From Streptomyces sp. NWU339 (GTDB lineage Bacteria > Actinomycetota > Actinomycetes > Streptomycetales > Streptomycetaceae), in the NCBI RefSeq assembly GCF_003143855.1, contig NZ_QFRK01000006.1, forward strand, positions 1-64,000: DNA of 64,000 nt, written 5' to 3'. Below the pieces are notes generated by a model, which was not told where the DNA came from, ran no database searches, and saw only the letters and a list, made by a program, of their open reading frames with translations. Position numbers and translations under genes: made by a program. Below are positions 44,483 to 52,844 of this stretch, piece by piece (the stretch's first letter is position 1; the number at the start of each line of letters is the position of its first letter).

Positions 44483-45721
44483 GTGAACACGATGGGCTCG
44501 CGCGGGTCCCCTGCTCGGCTGCTCGCACTCTGGGGGCTGACGAGGACCGTCCTGCTGTTGTGGGTCCTGAAGGTGGCCGTCTTCCCCGGCCCGGACGTCA
44601 CCAGCGACGTGTCCGGGATCTACCGGGGCTGGTACGACGTCCTGCGCACCGGAACGTTCCCGCTGGACGACGTGACCTGGCAGTACCCGCCCGCGGCGGC
44701 GCTGGCGATCCTCTCCCCCGGTCTGCTGCCGTTCCTGGAGTACGCCACGGCGTTCTTCGTCCTGGTGTTCCTCGCCGACCTGGCCACCCTGGCACTGCTG
44801 CTGTACGCGGGCGGGCGGCCGGGCCGAAGCCGTCGCGGCGCCTGGGTGTGGGTGGCGGGCGTGCCGCTGCTCGGGCCGACGGTGTACGCCCGCTACGACG
44901 TGATGGTGACCGCGGTGGCGGTGGCCGCGCTGCTGGCCGGTGCCCGGCGTCCCCGGCTGCTGGGGGCGCTGGCGGCCTTCGGCGCGTTGCTGAAGGTGTG
45001 GCCGGCGATGCTGCTGCTCGGTGTCCGCCGGCGTTCCGCGTGGGTGTCGGCCGTGGTGACCGGTGTCGCGGTGGCGGGCGTGTTCGCGGTGTTCATGCCG
45101 GGCGCGTTCGCGTTCCTGGGCTTTCAGCGCGACCGGGGCACGGAGGTGGAGTCGCTGGGCGCGCTGGTCCTCCATGTCGCCCGGCACCACGGCTGGGACG
45201 GCCAGGTGCTGCTCAACTACGGCTCGGTGGAGTTCCTCGGCCCGTATGTGACCTGGGTGAGCACGGGCGCCATGGTGCTGACCGGGGCGGCCCTGGCCTG
45301 GCTGCTGCTGTGGCGGCTGCTGGCCACCCGCTTCGAGCCGCACACCCTCGCCGACGCCGCGTTCGTGGCCGTGCTGATGTTCACCACCACCAGCCGGGTG
45401 ATCAGCCCGCAGTACATGGTGTGGCTGGTCGGGCTCGCCGCGGTCTGCCTGTGCCACCGTGGGAGCCGGATGCGGCTGCCGGTGGCCCTGGTGCTGGTCG
45501 CGTCGTTCGTGACGGTGCTGGAGTTCCCGCTGTGGTTCGCGCACGTCGTGGCCAGTGACCCGCTCGGCATCGCCCTGCTGTTCCTCCGCAACGGCCTGCT
45601 GGTGGCCGCCACCTTCCTCGCCGCCCGCACCCTGTGGCGCGCGACGGTCCCCCGAGGGCTCCCGCCCGCGGCTCCCGCTCCCCACCCCCGAAGCACCACG
45701 AGAACACCGGTCTCCTCCTGA
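44483..45721 (+). CDS. glycosyltransferase family 87-like polytopic mannosyltransferase
   Basis: 412 residues with about ten hydrophobic helices. Luminal motif DVTSDVSGIYRGWYDVLRTG holds the acidic residues expected of polyprenyl-phosphate-dependent GT-C enzymes, followed by FPLDDVTWQYPP. DUF2029/GT87 members in actinobacteria add mannose during lipomannan or PIM synthesis; with the PimB-like gene next door that is the best guess. GTG 44483 has AAGGAG five bases upstream, inside the end of the IS-like relic. Confidence 0.85.
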   Translation: MNTMGSRGSPARLLALWGLTRTVLLLWVLKVAVFPGPDVTSDVSGIYRGWYDVLRTGTFPLDDVTWQYPPAAALAILSPGLLPFLEYATAFFVLVFLADLATLALLLYAGGRPGRSRRGAWVWVAGVPLLGPTVYARYDVMVTAVAVAALLAGARRPRLLGALAAFGALLKVWPAMLLLGVRRRSAWVSAVVTGVAVAGVFAVFMPGAFAFLGFQRDRGTEVESLGALVLHVARHHGWDGQVLLNYGSVEFLGPYVTWVSTGAMVLTGAALAWLLLWRLLATRFEPHTLADAAFVAVLMFTTTSRVISPQYMVWLVGLAAVCLCHRGSRMRLPVALVLVASFVTVLEFPLWFAHVVASDPLGIALLFLRNGLLVAATFLAARTLWRATVPRGLPPAAPAPHPRSTTRTPVSS

Positions 45722-45757
45722 CCCGTCTCCCGGTGCGGCGAACGTCCGGGCCGGGTC
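45720..45757. terminator. two-part stem-loop between convergent genes
   Basis: GACCCG (45720-45725) pairs with CGGGTC (45752-45757) and CCCGG (45729-45733) with CCGGG (45746-45750). It overlaps both stop codons, so it can serve both genes. Confidence 0.6.
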
Positions 45758-46946
45758 AGTCGAGTTGCTCGCGCAGGTAGTCCTGCCAGGCGAAGGTGAA
45801 GGCCTCCGGTGTGGTGCCGAGGACTCGGTGCATCGCGTCCTCGACCGCGCCGTCCCGCCGCGCGTGCGCGCCCACGGCGCGATAGAACGCGCCGAGGCGT
45901 TCCTCGCCCCAGCGCTCCGCGATGAGGCGGCAGGCCATCCAGCCGCTCTCGTAGGCGCGGGCGAGGCCGTCGGCGTCGCCGGAGAAGCCGAAGTCGTCGT
46001 CGTCCGGCAGCCCGGAGGGCACCTCTCCGTGCCTCACCGCACGGGCGAGTTCCGGTGCCGCGTCGGCCGGGAGGCGGTCGCCGCCCCGGTAGCCGACCCA
46101 GTCGGCGAAGCCCTCGGACAGCCACAGCGGGGTCGAGGCGGTGGTGTGGGCGCGGGTGGCGACGTGGGTGGTCTCGTGGGTGACCACGACCTGCCGGCCC
46201 GAGTCGCCGAGCATTCCGAAGGCGTCCGGGTTGACGATGACCCGGTCCGCGGGTGATTTCGCGCCGGCACCGGTCTCGCCGGTGGTGACGGCCGCGATCC
46301 CCCGATAGGAGGAGGCGGGCGAGCCCAGCAGCCCCGCCATCTCCTCCAGGGAGCCCGGGACCAGGACGACGACGCGCCGTTCCCACCGCGGGCCCCACGC
46401 GTCCGACACCGACGGCACCGCGCGGTCGGCCAGTTCGGCGTAGTCGCGCAGTTTCCCCTCGGGCTGTCCGACACCGAGCACCAGGCTCCGCTCCCCGTGC
46501 ACGGCACGCACCGCGCCCTGGTCCCACAGCTGCCGGCCGGCCTTCCCGGCCGGCCGGTCGGAGTCGACGGACCACCGGCCGTCGTCGTGCCGGGTCAGGC
46601 GCAGGGTGCGGGCGGTGGTGACCGGGGCCCGGTCGTAGCCCGCGACGCGGTAGCCGAGGTCGGCGTCGACGGTGGCGGTGCCGCCCGTGCGGCGCACCGC
46701 GGTCACGCGGTAGGTCCAGTCGGCCAGCGGCACCTCCCGCAGGCTGTCGTACCCGGCCCGGGTGCCGGTGCGGGCGTAGGCGGCGGCGTCGTGGCCGAGG
46801 ACGGCCCCGGCCCGCCGGTCGAGCAGTGCCTGCACCTCGGCGTGTGCGCCGTCGACGGCCGGCCGGTCGCCGCAGCCGACCAGGGAGACGAGCAGCAGAC
46901 ACAGCGCCATCACCGGCACACCCGACACCCGCCTTCGACCAGCCAC
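45756..46946 (-). CDS. lipoprotein zinc metallopeptidase (gluzincin-like)
   Basis: 396 residues. The signal peptide ends in a lipobox LVSLVGCG (Cys about 25), so it is an anchored extracellular lipoprotein. The C-terminal half has VVVTHETTHVATRAHTT (H-E-x-x-H about residue 257) and, downstream, LWLSEGFADWVGY with the third ligand Glu, the pattern of M1/peptidase-MA-like enzymes. Substrate unknown. GTG 46946 has TACCCT (minus, 46959-46954) seven bases upstream and no ribosome-binding site. Confidence 0.88.
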   Translation of the reverse strand: MAGRRRVSGVPVMALCLLLVSLVGCGDRPAVDGAHAEVQALLDRRAGAVLGHDAAAYARTGTRAGYDSLREVPLADWTYRVTAVRRTGGTATVDADLGYRVAGYDRAPVTTARTLRLTRHDDGRWSVDSDRPAGKAGRQLWDQGAVRAVHGERSLVLGVGQPEGKLRDYAELADRAVPSVSDAWGPRWERRVVVLVPGSLEEMAGLLGSPASSYRGIAAVTTGETGAGAKSPADRVIVNPDAFGMLGDSGRQVVVTHETTHVATRAHTTASTPLWLSEGFADWVGYRGGDRLPADAAPELARAVRHGEVPSGLPDDDDFGFSGDADGLARAYESGWMACRLIAERWGEERLGAFYRAVGAHARRDGAVEDAMHRVLGTTPEAFTFAWQDYLREQLD

Positions 46947-46979
46947 CCTTGTGAGGGTACGGGCGCCGGGCCGCTCCGG

Positions 46980-47996
46980 TCAGAGCCTGGTGACGGACGA
47001 GACCGGCATCATCCCGACCGGGTCGTAGCGCACGGGGGCGCCGGGGTGGGGCGCGTGGATCACCTGACCGTTGCCCGCGTACATCCCGACATGGCTGGCG
47101 TCGGACCGGTAGAGCACCAGGTCGCCGGGCCGGGCCTGGGAGAGCGGGACCTGCCGGCCGGCGTGCCGCTGGGCCTGCGAGGTGCGCGGCAGGGCCACCC
47201 CGGCCTGCGCGTACGACCATTGCATCAGGCCGGAACAGTCGAATCCGGAGGGCCCGTTGGCGCCCCAGACGTAGGGCGAGCCGAGGGCGGAGCGGGCGGC
47301 GGCGACGGCGGCGGCCGCGCGGCCGGAGGCGGCCGCGACGCCGACCGGGCCGGGCAGGCCCGCGCGGCCGGAGCGGGCGGCCCGCTCGTAGGCGGCGCGT
47401 TCGGCGTCGGGGAGCGCGTCGAGCAGCCGCCGGGCCTCGGCGAGTTTGCGCTCCACGGTCTTCTTGTGGGCGGCGGCCGCCTTGCGGCTCCGCTCCAGCT
47501 CTTCCAGCTTGCGGGAGGCCTTCGCGCGGTTCTGGTCCAGGGAGCGCCCGGCCTTCTGGAGTTCCTTCAGCCGGCCGGCCTGGCGGGCGGTGAGCCGGTC
47601 GAGCACCGAGGCCCGTTCGAGGTACTCCTCCGGGTCGTCGGAGAGGAGCAGGGTGAGGGAGGGGTCGAGCCCGCCGGAGCGGTACTGCGCGCCGGCCAGC
47701 GAACCGAGCGACTGCCGCAGGGTGTTGACACGCTCCTGCTGCCGGGCGATCTCGTCCTGGACGGTGTTGATCCGCCCCCGCAGGGCGTTCGCGCGGGAGT
47801 CGGCCTCGTTGTACGCCTCGGTCGCCCGCTCGGCCTCCTCGTAGAGGCGGTCCACGTCGGCCGTCGGGTCGTCGTGCGGGGCGGCCGTCGCCGGTACGGC
47901 GCCCAGGGCGGCTGCCGCCGCGGACAGGAGACCTAAGGCGACGGTGGTGCCCCGGTCGAGACCGGGGGAGGGTGCAAGGCGTCGATGGGACCCCAC
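46980..47996 (-). CDS. secreted NlpC/P60 peptidoglycan hydrolase
   Basis: 338 residues: signal peptide (about 1-38, ending AVPATAAP), a long coiled coil (about 45-200, DVDRLYEEAERATEAYNEADSRA onward), then an NlpC/P60 domain with Cys in GFDCSGLMQWSYAQAG, His in SHVGMYAGNG and a third polar residue in VIHAPHPG. RipA/CwlO-type D,L-endopeptidase cleaving stem peptides. GTG 47996 has GGAAGGAG ten bases upstream. A paralogue lies 246 bp upstream in the same orientation. Confidence 0.93.
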   Translation of the reverse strand: MGSHRRLAPSPGLDRGTTVALGLLSAAAAALGAVPATAAPHDDPTADVDRLYEEAERATEAYNEADSRANALRGRINTVQDEIARQQERVNTLRQSLGSLAGAQYRSGGLDPSLTLLLSDDPEEYLERASVLDRLTARQAGRLKELQKAGRSLDQNRAKASRKLEELERSRKAAAAHKKTVERKLAEARRLLDALPDAERAAYERAARSGRAGLPGPVGVAAASGRAAAAVAAARSALGSPYVWGANGPSGFDCSGLMQWSYAQAGVALPRTSQAQRHAGRQVPLSQARPGDLVLYRSDASHVGMYAGNGQVIHAPHPGAPVRYDPVGMMPVSSVTRL

Positions 47997-48093
47997 GGGG
48001 ACCGCGCTCCTTCCGTTGACGGACAGGGAAACGCGGCAGACAGTAACCCCGGGGCGGGCGGCCGACCAACGACCCGGGTGGCCACACACGGTG

Positions 48094-48130
48094 ACGCCCC
48101 GCCTCTGACCGCAGGTCACAGGCGGGGCGT
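48094..48130. terminator. stem-loop between the two NlpC/P60 genes
   Basis: ACGCCCCGCCTCTGACC (48094-48110) pairs with 48114-48130 at 16 of 17 positions around a 3-base loop. It follows the stop of the upstream minus-strand NlpC/P60 gene, so the two paralogues are separate transcripts. Confidence 0.78.
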
Positions 48131-48242
48131 GGGGTCGGACGGCGGGCCACGATTCCCCCGAACGGAGGCACGCGACCCCGCCGCGGCCGACAGGAGGCCG
48201 ACAGGAGTAGGGGCTCCGACGAACCCTGTGGTCCGACCGCTC

Positions 48243-49310
48243 CTAGACGCGGACGCCGAACATGAACGGGCCGCCGATGGTGTTCATCGACTCGTAGCGG
48301 ACGACGGTGCCGCTGCGCGGGGCGTGGATGATCTGGCCGTTGCCCGCGTAAAGACCGACGTGGTGCAGGTCGTTGAAGAAGAAGACCAGGTCGCCGACCT
48401 GGAGCTGGCTGGCCGAGTAGATCCTGGTGCCCGCGCCGGTCTGCGCCTCGGAGGTGCGCGGGAGGCCGACGCCGGCCTGGGCGTACGCCCAGGAGGTGAG
48501 GCCCGAGCAGTCGAAGGAGGACGGGCCGGTGGCGCCGTAGACGTAAGGGGTGCCGAGCTTGCTCTGGGCGGCGGCGAAGGCGGCGCCGGCGCGGCCGGAG
48601 CCGCTCGAGACCGGGGCGGAGGTGCCGGTGCCGGCGTCGGAAGCCTTGAGGACCTCCCGCTCGCTGGCGCGGGTGGCGCGGGCCTCCTCCTCGGCGAGCT
48701 GCGCCTTCTCCTCCGCGGTCAGGCTGTTGAGCAGCTTCTGCGCGGCGCCCAGCTTGCCCTGGACTTCCTTCTTCTTCTTGCCCAGTTCGGTGCGGGTGGA
48801 GTCGAGGTCCTCGAGCTTGCCGGAGGCCTCGGAGCGCTGCTGGGCGAGCTCGCGCTGCTTCTCCTGGATCTTCTTCAGCGCGTCGACCTGCTGGGCGCTG
48901 AGCTGGTCGAGGGCGGACGCCTTGTCGAGGTAGTCGTCCGGGTCGGCGGAGAGGAAGAGCTGGAGCGAGGGGTCCAGGCCGCCGCTGCGGTACTGGGCGC
49001 TGGCCATCGAACCGAGGCCGTCGCGCAGCTCGTTGAGCTCCTGCTGGCCCTTGGCGACGTTGTCCTGGATGGTGGAGATCTCCTTCTGGAGCTTCTCCTG
49101 CTTCTCCTTGGCGCCGTTGTACTTCTCGGTGGCCTGCTCCGCCTGCTGGTAGAGCTTGTCGACCTTGGCCTTCACCTCGTCCTTGCTCGGCTTCTCGCTG
49201 GGGGCCGCGTTGGCGGCCTGCGAGCTCAGGACGACGGCAGCTGCGGCAGCGGTGGTGAGCACAGTGACACGTGCCCGGTTCGGCTGCTTGGGACGACGGT
49301 GGGACGCCAC
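48243..49310 (-). CDS. secreted NlpC/P60 peptidoglycan hydrolase (paralogue)
   Basis: 355 residues with the same layout as its neighbour: signal peptide (to AANAAP, about 38), a charged coiled coil (VKAKVDKLYQQAEQATEKYNGAKEKQ to EEKAQLAEEEARATRASERE) and a C-terminal NlpC/P60 domain (FDCSGLTSWAYAQAG, HHVGLYAGNGQIIHAP). Both share AQYRSGGLDPSL in the coiled coil. GTG 49310 is preceded by AAGGAG. A clear -35/-10 promoter lies about 110 bases upstream. Confidence 0.93.
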   Translation of the reverse strand: MASHRRPKQPNRARVTVLTTAAAAAVVLSSQAANAAPSEKPSKDEVKAKVDKLYQQAEQATEKYNGAKEKQEKLQKEISTIQDNVAKGQQELNELRDGLGSMASAQYRSGGLDPSLQLFLSADPDDYLDKASALDQLSAQQVDALKKIQEKQRELAQQRSEASGKLEDLDSTRTELGKKKKEVQGKLGAAQKLLNSLTAEEKAQLAEEEARATRASEREVLKASDAGTGTSAPVSSGSGRAGAAFAAAQSKLGTPYVYGATGPSSFDCSGLTSWAYAQAGVGLPRTSEAQTGAGTRIYSASQLQVGDLVFFFNDLHHVGLYAGNGQIIHAPRSGTVVRYESMNTIGGPFMFGVRV

Positions 49311-49418
49311 GGAGGCGAGCTCCTTCTTCCTCCAGCCGCCTACCGACACGCCGGCGGGCGGGACCTCCGCCGTCGCCACCCCATGTGAACGATCACCCGA
49401 GCGGAGGTTCGAGGCCTG

Positions 49419-49448
49419 ACCCTAGTGATTCTCTTGTGATCAGTTCAA
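49419..49448 (-). promoter_or_regulatory. promoter of NlpC/P60 gene
   Basis: On the minus strand TTGAAC (49448-49443) and TAGGGT (49424-49419) are separated by 18 bp, a good housekeeping-type promoter. The resulting leader would be about 100 bases, too short for the c-di-AMP (ydaO) riboswitch that precedes some Streptomyces cell-wall hydrolase genes. Confidence 0.6.
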
Positions 49449-49661
49449 ATCCTCGGGCACAAAATCTATGTCACAGTGCGTTTCTCTGCCCTCAACTCAC
49501 GTGCAGTGATATCGGCCTGACGCTACGTTGCGTGAATACCGCGCCAATTCGGTCAATCGGCAGGTACGTTGCGGTTGGGGCTTACGTTCTGGATGGGACG
49601 TACCGCACCGCCGCCGCCACCGGACTTCGCGTTCTGCGCCCTGCGTCCCGTGCTCTGCGCC
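49449..49661. other. intergenic, partial direct repeats
   Basis: TACGTTGCG occurs at 49524-49532 and 49565-49573, with a third TACGTT at 49583. No gene was seen. The region follows the NYN gene (minus) and precedes the NlpC/P60 promoter. Confidence 0.4.
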
Positions 49662-51011
49662 CTACGCCCGGGAGAAGCGCTTCAGCAGGACCGCCGACGC
49701 GACCGGGCGGGCACCCGCGCGGGCGACTCCGTCGGCGACCTCGCGGTCGGTGGAGACGACGATGACCGGCCGCCCCGGCGGCTCGGCCCGGACCAGCTGG
49801 CGGATCAGCTCGTCGGCGGTGACACCGGGCTTGGAAAACAGCACCCGCACCCCACGCGGCGGCGCCAGCAGCACGGGAGCGGCCAGTTCGGCCCCGTCGA
49901 AGACGCAGGTCACCTCGGCGCCGGTCTGCGCGGCGAGCTGGGCGAGCTGGCCGAGCACCCGCAGGCGCTGCTTCTCCAGCGGCATCTGGGGATAGCCGGT
50001 CTTGGTGACGTTGTAGCCGTCGACGACGAGATGCGCCTGCGGCAGCGCCAGCAGCTGGTCGAGGACGGCCGGGTCGTCCTCGGACAGCGCGCGGGCCGCG
50101 ATGTCCTTGGGGGACATGCGCCCCGGCTCGACGGCGTCCACGGTCTCGGCGGGCCGGACGGACACGGGGGGCAGCGCGAGCTCGCGCCGGAGCCCCTGGG
50201 CGGCGTCCAGTACGGTGTCCAGGAGCAGCCGCACCCGCATGTCCTCGACGCTGCGGCTCTCCCGGGCGGCCCGGCGGGCGGCCTCCAGGGCGGCCTCCGA
50301 CTCGCCGAGGCGCGCCTTGAGCCGCCGGCTCTCGCTCTCGGCGGCGGACACCTGTGCCTGCCCGTCGGCGCGGACGGCGTCCATCTCCCCCTGCAGCTTG
50401 CGCAGCGCGGCCGCGCCGCGCTTGACGTCACTGAGCGCGGACCGCAGCTTGCGGTGCAGGGAGTCCGCTTCTTTCCTGGCCGAGTCCAGGTCGTCGCGCA
50501 GCCGCTCGGTCTCGGACCTGGCGTGCTCGCGGGCGCGGGCGAGTTCGGCGCGCAGCCGCTCCACCTCGGCCCGGTTCTCCTCGTCGGCGCGCTCGGCGTC
50601 GGCCCGCTGGGCCTCCTCGCCCGCGGCGGTCACCAGCTTCACCCAGCCGGGCGGCCGCATGACGTAGGCCGCGGCCGCCACGTCCAGCGGATCGGCGGCC
50701 GGGGGCGGGGAGCCCGACTCGAGGGCGCCGGACAGTTCCGGCTGGGCCTCTTTCAGCCGCTCCGCGATGCGCTGGCGGAACAGCGGTTCGCTCTCCAGCG
50801 CGGCGGCCATGGCGTTGCCGGCGAACTTGGCGCGGCGGTTCGGGGTGAACCGGGCGTACTGCCTGAGCTGGGCGGGCAGCTCGGTGACCGTCAGTCCGCC
50901 GAAGCCGTCGGAGACGATCTGGACGACCCGGCGGCGCACGCCGTCGGGCAGCGGACGGTCGAGCACCTCAGCGGCGCCGTCCTCCGGCCTCCCGCCCGCG
51001 GTCTCCACCAT
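49662..51011 (-). CDS. NYN-domain (YacP-type) RNA-binding protein/RNase
   Basis: 449 residues. N-terminal helical region (about 1-120), a long coiled coil (about 130-270, EENRAEVERLRAELARAREHARSE onward), and a C-terminal NYN/PIN-like nuclease domain (about 320-449) with HLVVDGYNVTKTGYPQMPLEKQR, VTCVFDGAE and VIVVSTDREVADGVARAGARPVAS carrying the acidic residues of the active site. Related to YacP/Rae1, which cleaves mRNA on ribosomes; the coiled-coil extension is an actinobacterial feature. Confidence 0.9.
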   Translation of the reverse strand: MVETAGGRPEDGAAEVLDRPLPDGVRRRVVQIVSDGFGGLTVTELPAQLRQYARFTPNRRAKFAGNAMAAALESEPLFRQRIAERLKEAQPELSGALESGSPPPAADPLDVAAAAYVMRPPGWVKLVTAAGEEAQRADAERADEENRAEVERLRAELARAREHARSETERLRDDLDSARKEADSLHRKLRSALSDVKRGAAALRKLQGEMDAVRADGQAQVSAAESESRRLKARLGESEAALEAARRAARESRSVEDMRVRLLLDTVLDAAQGLRRELALPPVSVRPAETVDAVEPGRMSPKDIAARALSEDDPAVLDQLLALPQAHLVVDGYNVTKTGYPQMPLEKQRLRVLGQLAQLAAQTGAEVTCVFDGAELAAPVLLAPPRGVRVLFSKPGVTADELIRQLVRAEPPGRPVIVVSTDREVADGVARAGARPVASAVLLKRFSRA

Positions 51012-51076
51012 CCGTCACACCCCAATGCCTGTGCGCGACCCCGCGTACGGGGTCTCCTGAGCGGGGCCCGCTCCAC

Positions 51077-51316
51077 TCAGGAGCCGGCACCCGGCCTGTC
51101 GACGAGTTCCACCTGGTCCACGGCGTTGCACCAGCGGCACCGCACCGACTCGATCGTCTCACCGAGGACCTCGCGCTCCTCGACCTTCGGCTCCCCCGCC
51201 AGGTCGAGGTGGACGTACTCGACGACCTTGGACGAGCGGGTCACGTCGAACCGGGTGAGGTTGCCGCAGAGGGTGCAGCGCCACCGTGTCGAGGCAGTCG
51301 GCTGGGGGACCGTCAT
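51077..51316 (-). CDS. small zinc-ribbon protein
   Basis: 79 residues with two C-x-x-C knuckles (CTLCGN near residue 14 and CRWCNA near residue 60), which would bind one zinc. It lies just before the NYN RNase gene on the same strand, so a shared role in RNA metabolism is possible. GAAGAG lies before the ATG. Confidence 0.82.
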   Translation of the reverse strand: MTVPQPTASTRWRCTLCGNLTRFDVTRSSKVVEYVHLDLAGEPKVEEREVLGETIESVRCRWCNAVDQVELVDRPGAGS

Positions 51317-51473
51317 CGTGGCTCTTCGCCTTTCTTCCAGTGTCCGTGACGTGCCGGGCACCCCGGCACGTGTGGCACGTAACCCTACGGCCTGGCGGGT
51401 CCTCGCCGCCCGCCCGTCCACGGCGGCGAGGCGGTCTGTACGGTTGCATCCCCTTACGTCATGCTCTGTGTTC

Positions 51474-52208
51474 ATGATCCGTGACTGGGGGACGTCGGCC
51501 GCCAGAGCGCTGAGGCGCCCGTCGGCACCGGTGACCCACACCTTCATCGTTCTGTGCTGCGCGGTCTTCCTCATGGGGCCGGCCTCGGGGCTCGATCCGG
51601 CGTACGGGTCCGGGGAGGAGCTGCCGGCCGCGCAGCGGAGCTACTTCCGCCGCTGGGGCGTGATCCCCGCAGAACTGTTCGAGGGCTCCCCCGGCGCCGC
51701 CCTCACCCCCGCCACGGCCCTGTTCGTCCACGGCGGCTGGGTGCATCTGCTCGGCAACATGCTCTTCCTCCATGTCTTCGGGACGATGGCCGAGGCACGG
51801 ATGGGCCGCCTGCAGTTCCTCCTGTTCTACGTCGGCTGCGGCTACCTGGCCCTGCTCGGGTACGCCGCCGTCCACATGGACTCCGAGCAGCCCGTGGTGG
51901 GGGCCTCGGGAGCGATCTCGGCGGTCCTCGGCGCGTTTCTCCTCCTGTTCCCCCGGGCGCGGGTGACCAGTCTGCTGCCGTTCCTGTTCTTCCTGCCGGT
52001 GCGCTTCCCGGCGTGGGTCGTGCTGCCGTTCTGGGCGGTGTCGCAGTGTCTGGCGGCGATGCCCGCCTCCGACGGTCCCGGGGTGGCGTATCTGGCGCAC
52101 CTGGTGGGCTTCGGGCTGGGCTTCTGCTGCGCGTGGGCGCGTTTCCAAGGGGCGACTACAGTGAGAGCCGCCCCAGCTCCGGCCCCCGAGGGAGAGAACC
52201 AGCCGTGA
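51474..52208 (+). CDS. rhomboid-family intramembrane serine protease
   Basis: 244 residues with six or seven membrane helices. Catalytic Ser145 in GASGAISAVLG and His209 in YLAHLVGFGLG are present, and the loop-1/helix-2 motif VHGGWVHLLGNMLFLHVFG is conserved. Substrate unknown. Overlaps the following gene by four bases (GTGA). Start ATG 51474, with GTG 51468 as an alternative. Confidence 0.92.
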   Translation: MIRDWGTSAARALRRPSAPVTHTFIVLCCAVFLMGPASGLDPAYGSGEELPAAQRSYFRRWGVIPAELFEGSPGAALTPATALFVHGGWVHLLGNMLFLHVFGTMAEARMGRLQFLLFYVGCGYLALLGYAAVHMDSEQPVVGASGAISAVLGAFLLLFPRARVTSLLPFLFFLPVRFPAWVVLPFWAVSQCLAAMPASDGPGVAYLAHLVGFGLGFCCAWARFQGATTVRAAPAPAPEGENQP

Positions 52209-52486
52209 TCACCGCGATCGTCCTCATCAAGACCAGCGTGGACCGGATCCCCGAGATCGCGGAGCAGATCGCCGCGCTGGACAGCGTCAGCGAGGTCTTC
52301 TCCGTCACCGGCACCTACGACCTGATCGCCATCGTGCGGGTCAGGCAGCACGAGGACCTGGCGGAGGTCATCCCGGGCCGGATCAGCAAGATCCCGGGCG
52401 TGGAGGGGACCGACACGCACGTGGCGTTCCGCGCGTACTCGCAGCACGACCTGGAGGCCGCGTTCGCGATCGGTCTGGACAGCTGA
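52205..52486 (+). CDS. stand-alone Lrp/AsnC ligand-binding (RAM) domain protein
   Basis: 93 residues: VITAIVLIKTSVDRIPEIAEQIAALDSVSEVFSVTGTYDLIAIVRV and HVAFRAYSQHDLEAAF match the alpha-beta RAM domain of Lrp/AsnC regulators without the DNA-binding part. It may oligomerise or sense amino acids. Translationally coupled to the rhomboid gene; that pairing is conserved in Streptomyces. Confidence 0.93.
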   Translation: MITAIVLIKTSVDRIPEIAEQIAALDSVSEVFSVTGTYDLIAIVRVRQHEDLAEVIPGRISKIPGVEGTDTHVAFRAYSQHDLEAAFAIGLDS

Positions 52487-52508
52487 GGCGGCCACCGCGG
52501 CCGGACGC

Positions 52509-52538
52509 GCCGGAGATGAAGAGTTCCTCATCTCCGGC
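52509..52538. terminator. stem-loop after rhomboid-RAM operon
   Basis: GCCGGAGATGA (52509-52519) and TCATCTCCGGC (52528-52538) are perfectly complementary across 8 bases, 22 bases after the RAM stop. Confidence 0.78.
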
Positions 52539-52577
52539 TCATCCACGCCGTCCGGTCGGCCGCGCAGGATCGGGTCC

Positions 52578-52844
52578 ATGCTTTTCACACGCCGGATGGC
52601 GGCCCTGGCAGCCGTCGTACTGATCCCGCCGGGTGTCGCCGCGACCAGTTTCGCGCTCTCCGACAGCCCCGCACAGCCCGAGGTCCCGTCGCAGGTCGAG
52701 TTGGACAGCTCCGCCTCACCGACGGCCACGGACCTGTCCGCGCGGCCCGGGCCGACACCGAGCGACGAGGTCGTGGACCGGCCCTCGGTGACCGACAGCC
52801 CTGCGAGTGACGACGATGCCGACGACGGACCGGACGACGACTGA
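52578..52844 (+). CDS. small secreted or surface peptide, acidic tail
   Basis: 88 residues: a signal peptide (MLFTRRMAALAAVVLIPPGVAATSFAL), then a low-complexity Ser/Pro/Asp stretch ending DDDADDGPDDD. No domain recognised. Such small secreted proteins often precede two-component genes in Streptomyces, and here the next frame starts with the remains of a histidine kinase. Confidence 0.65.
   Translation: MLFTRRMAALAAVVLIPPGVAATSFALSDSPAQPEVPSQVELDSSASPTATDLSARPGPTPSDEVVDRPSVTDSPASDDDADDGPDDD

Noticed and set aside
49311-49500. Possible ydaO (c-di-AMP) riboswitch before the NlpC/P60 gene
   Set aside because: The interval between the apparent promoter and the start is only about 100 nt and the conserved ydaO blocks were not seen.
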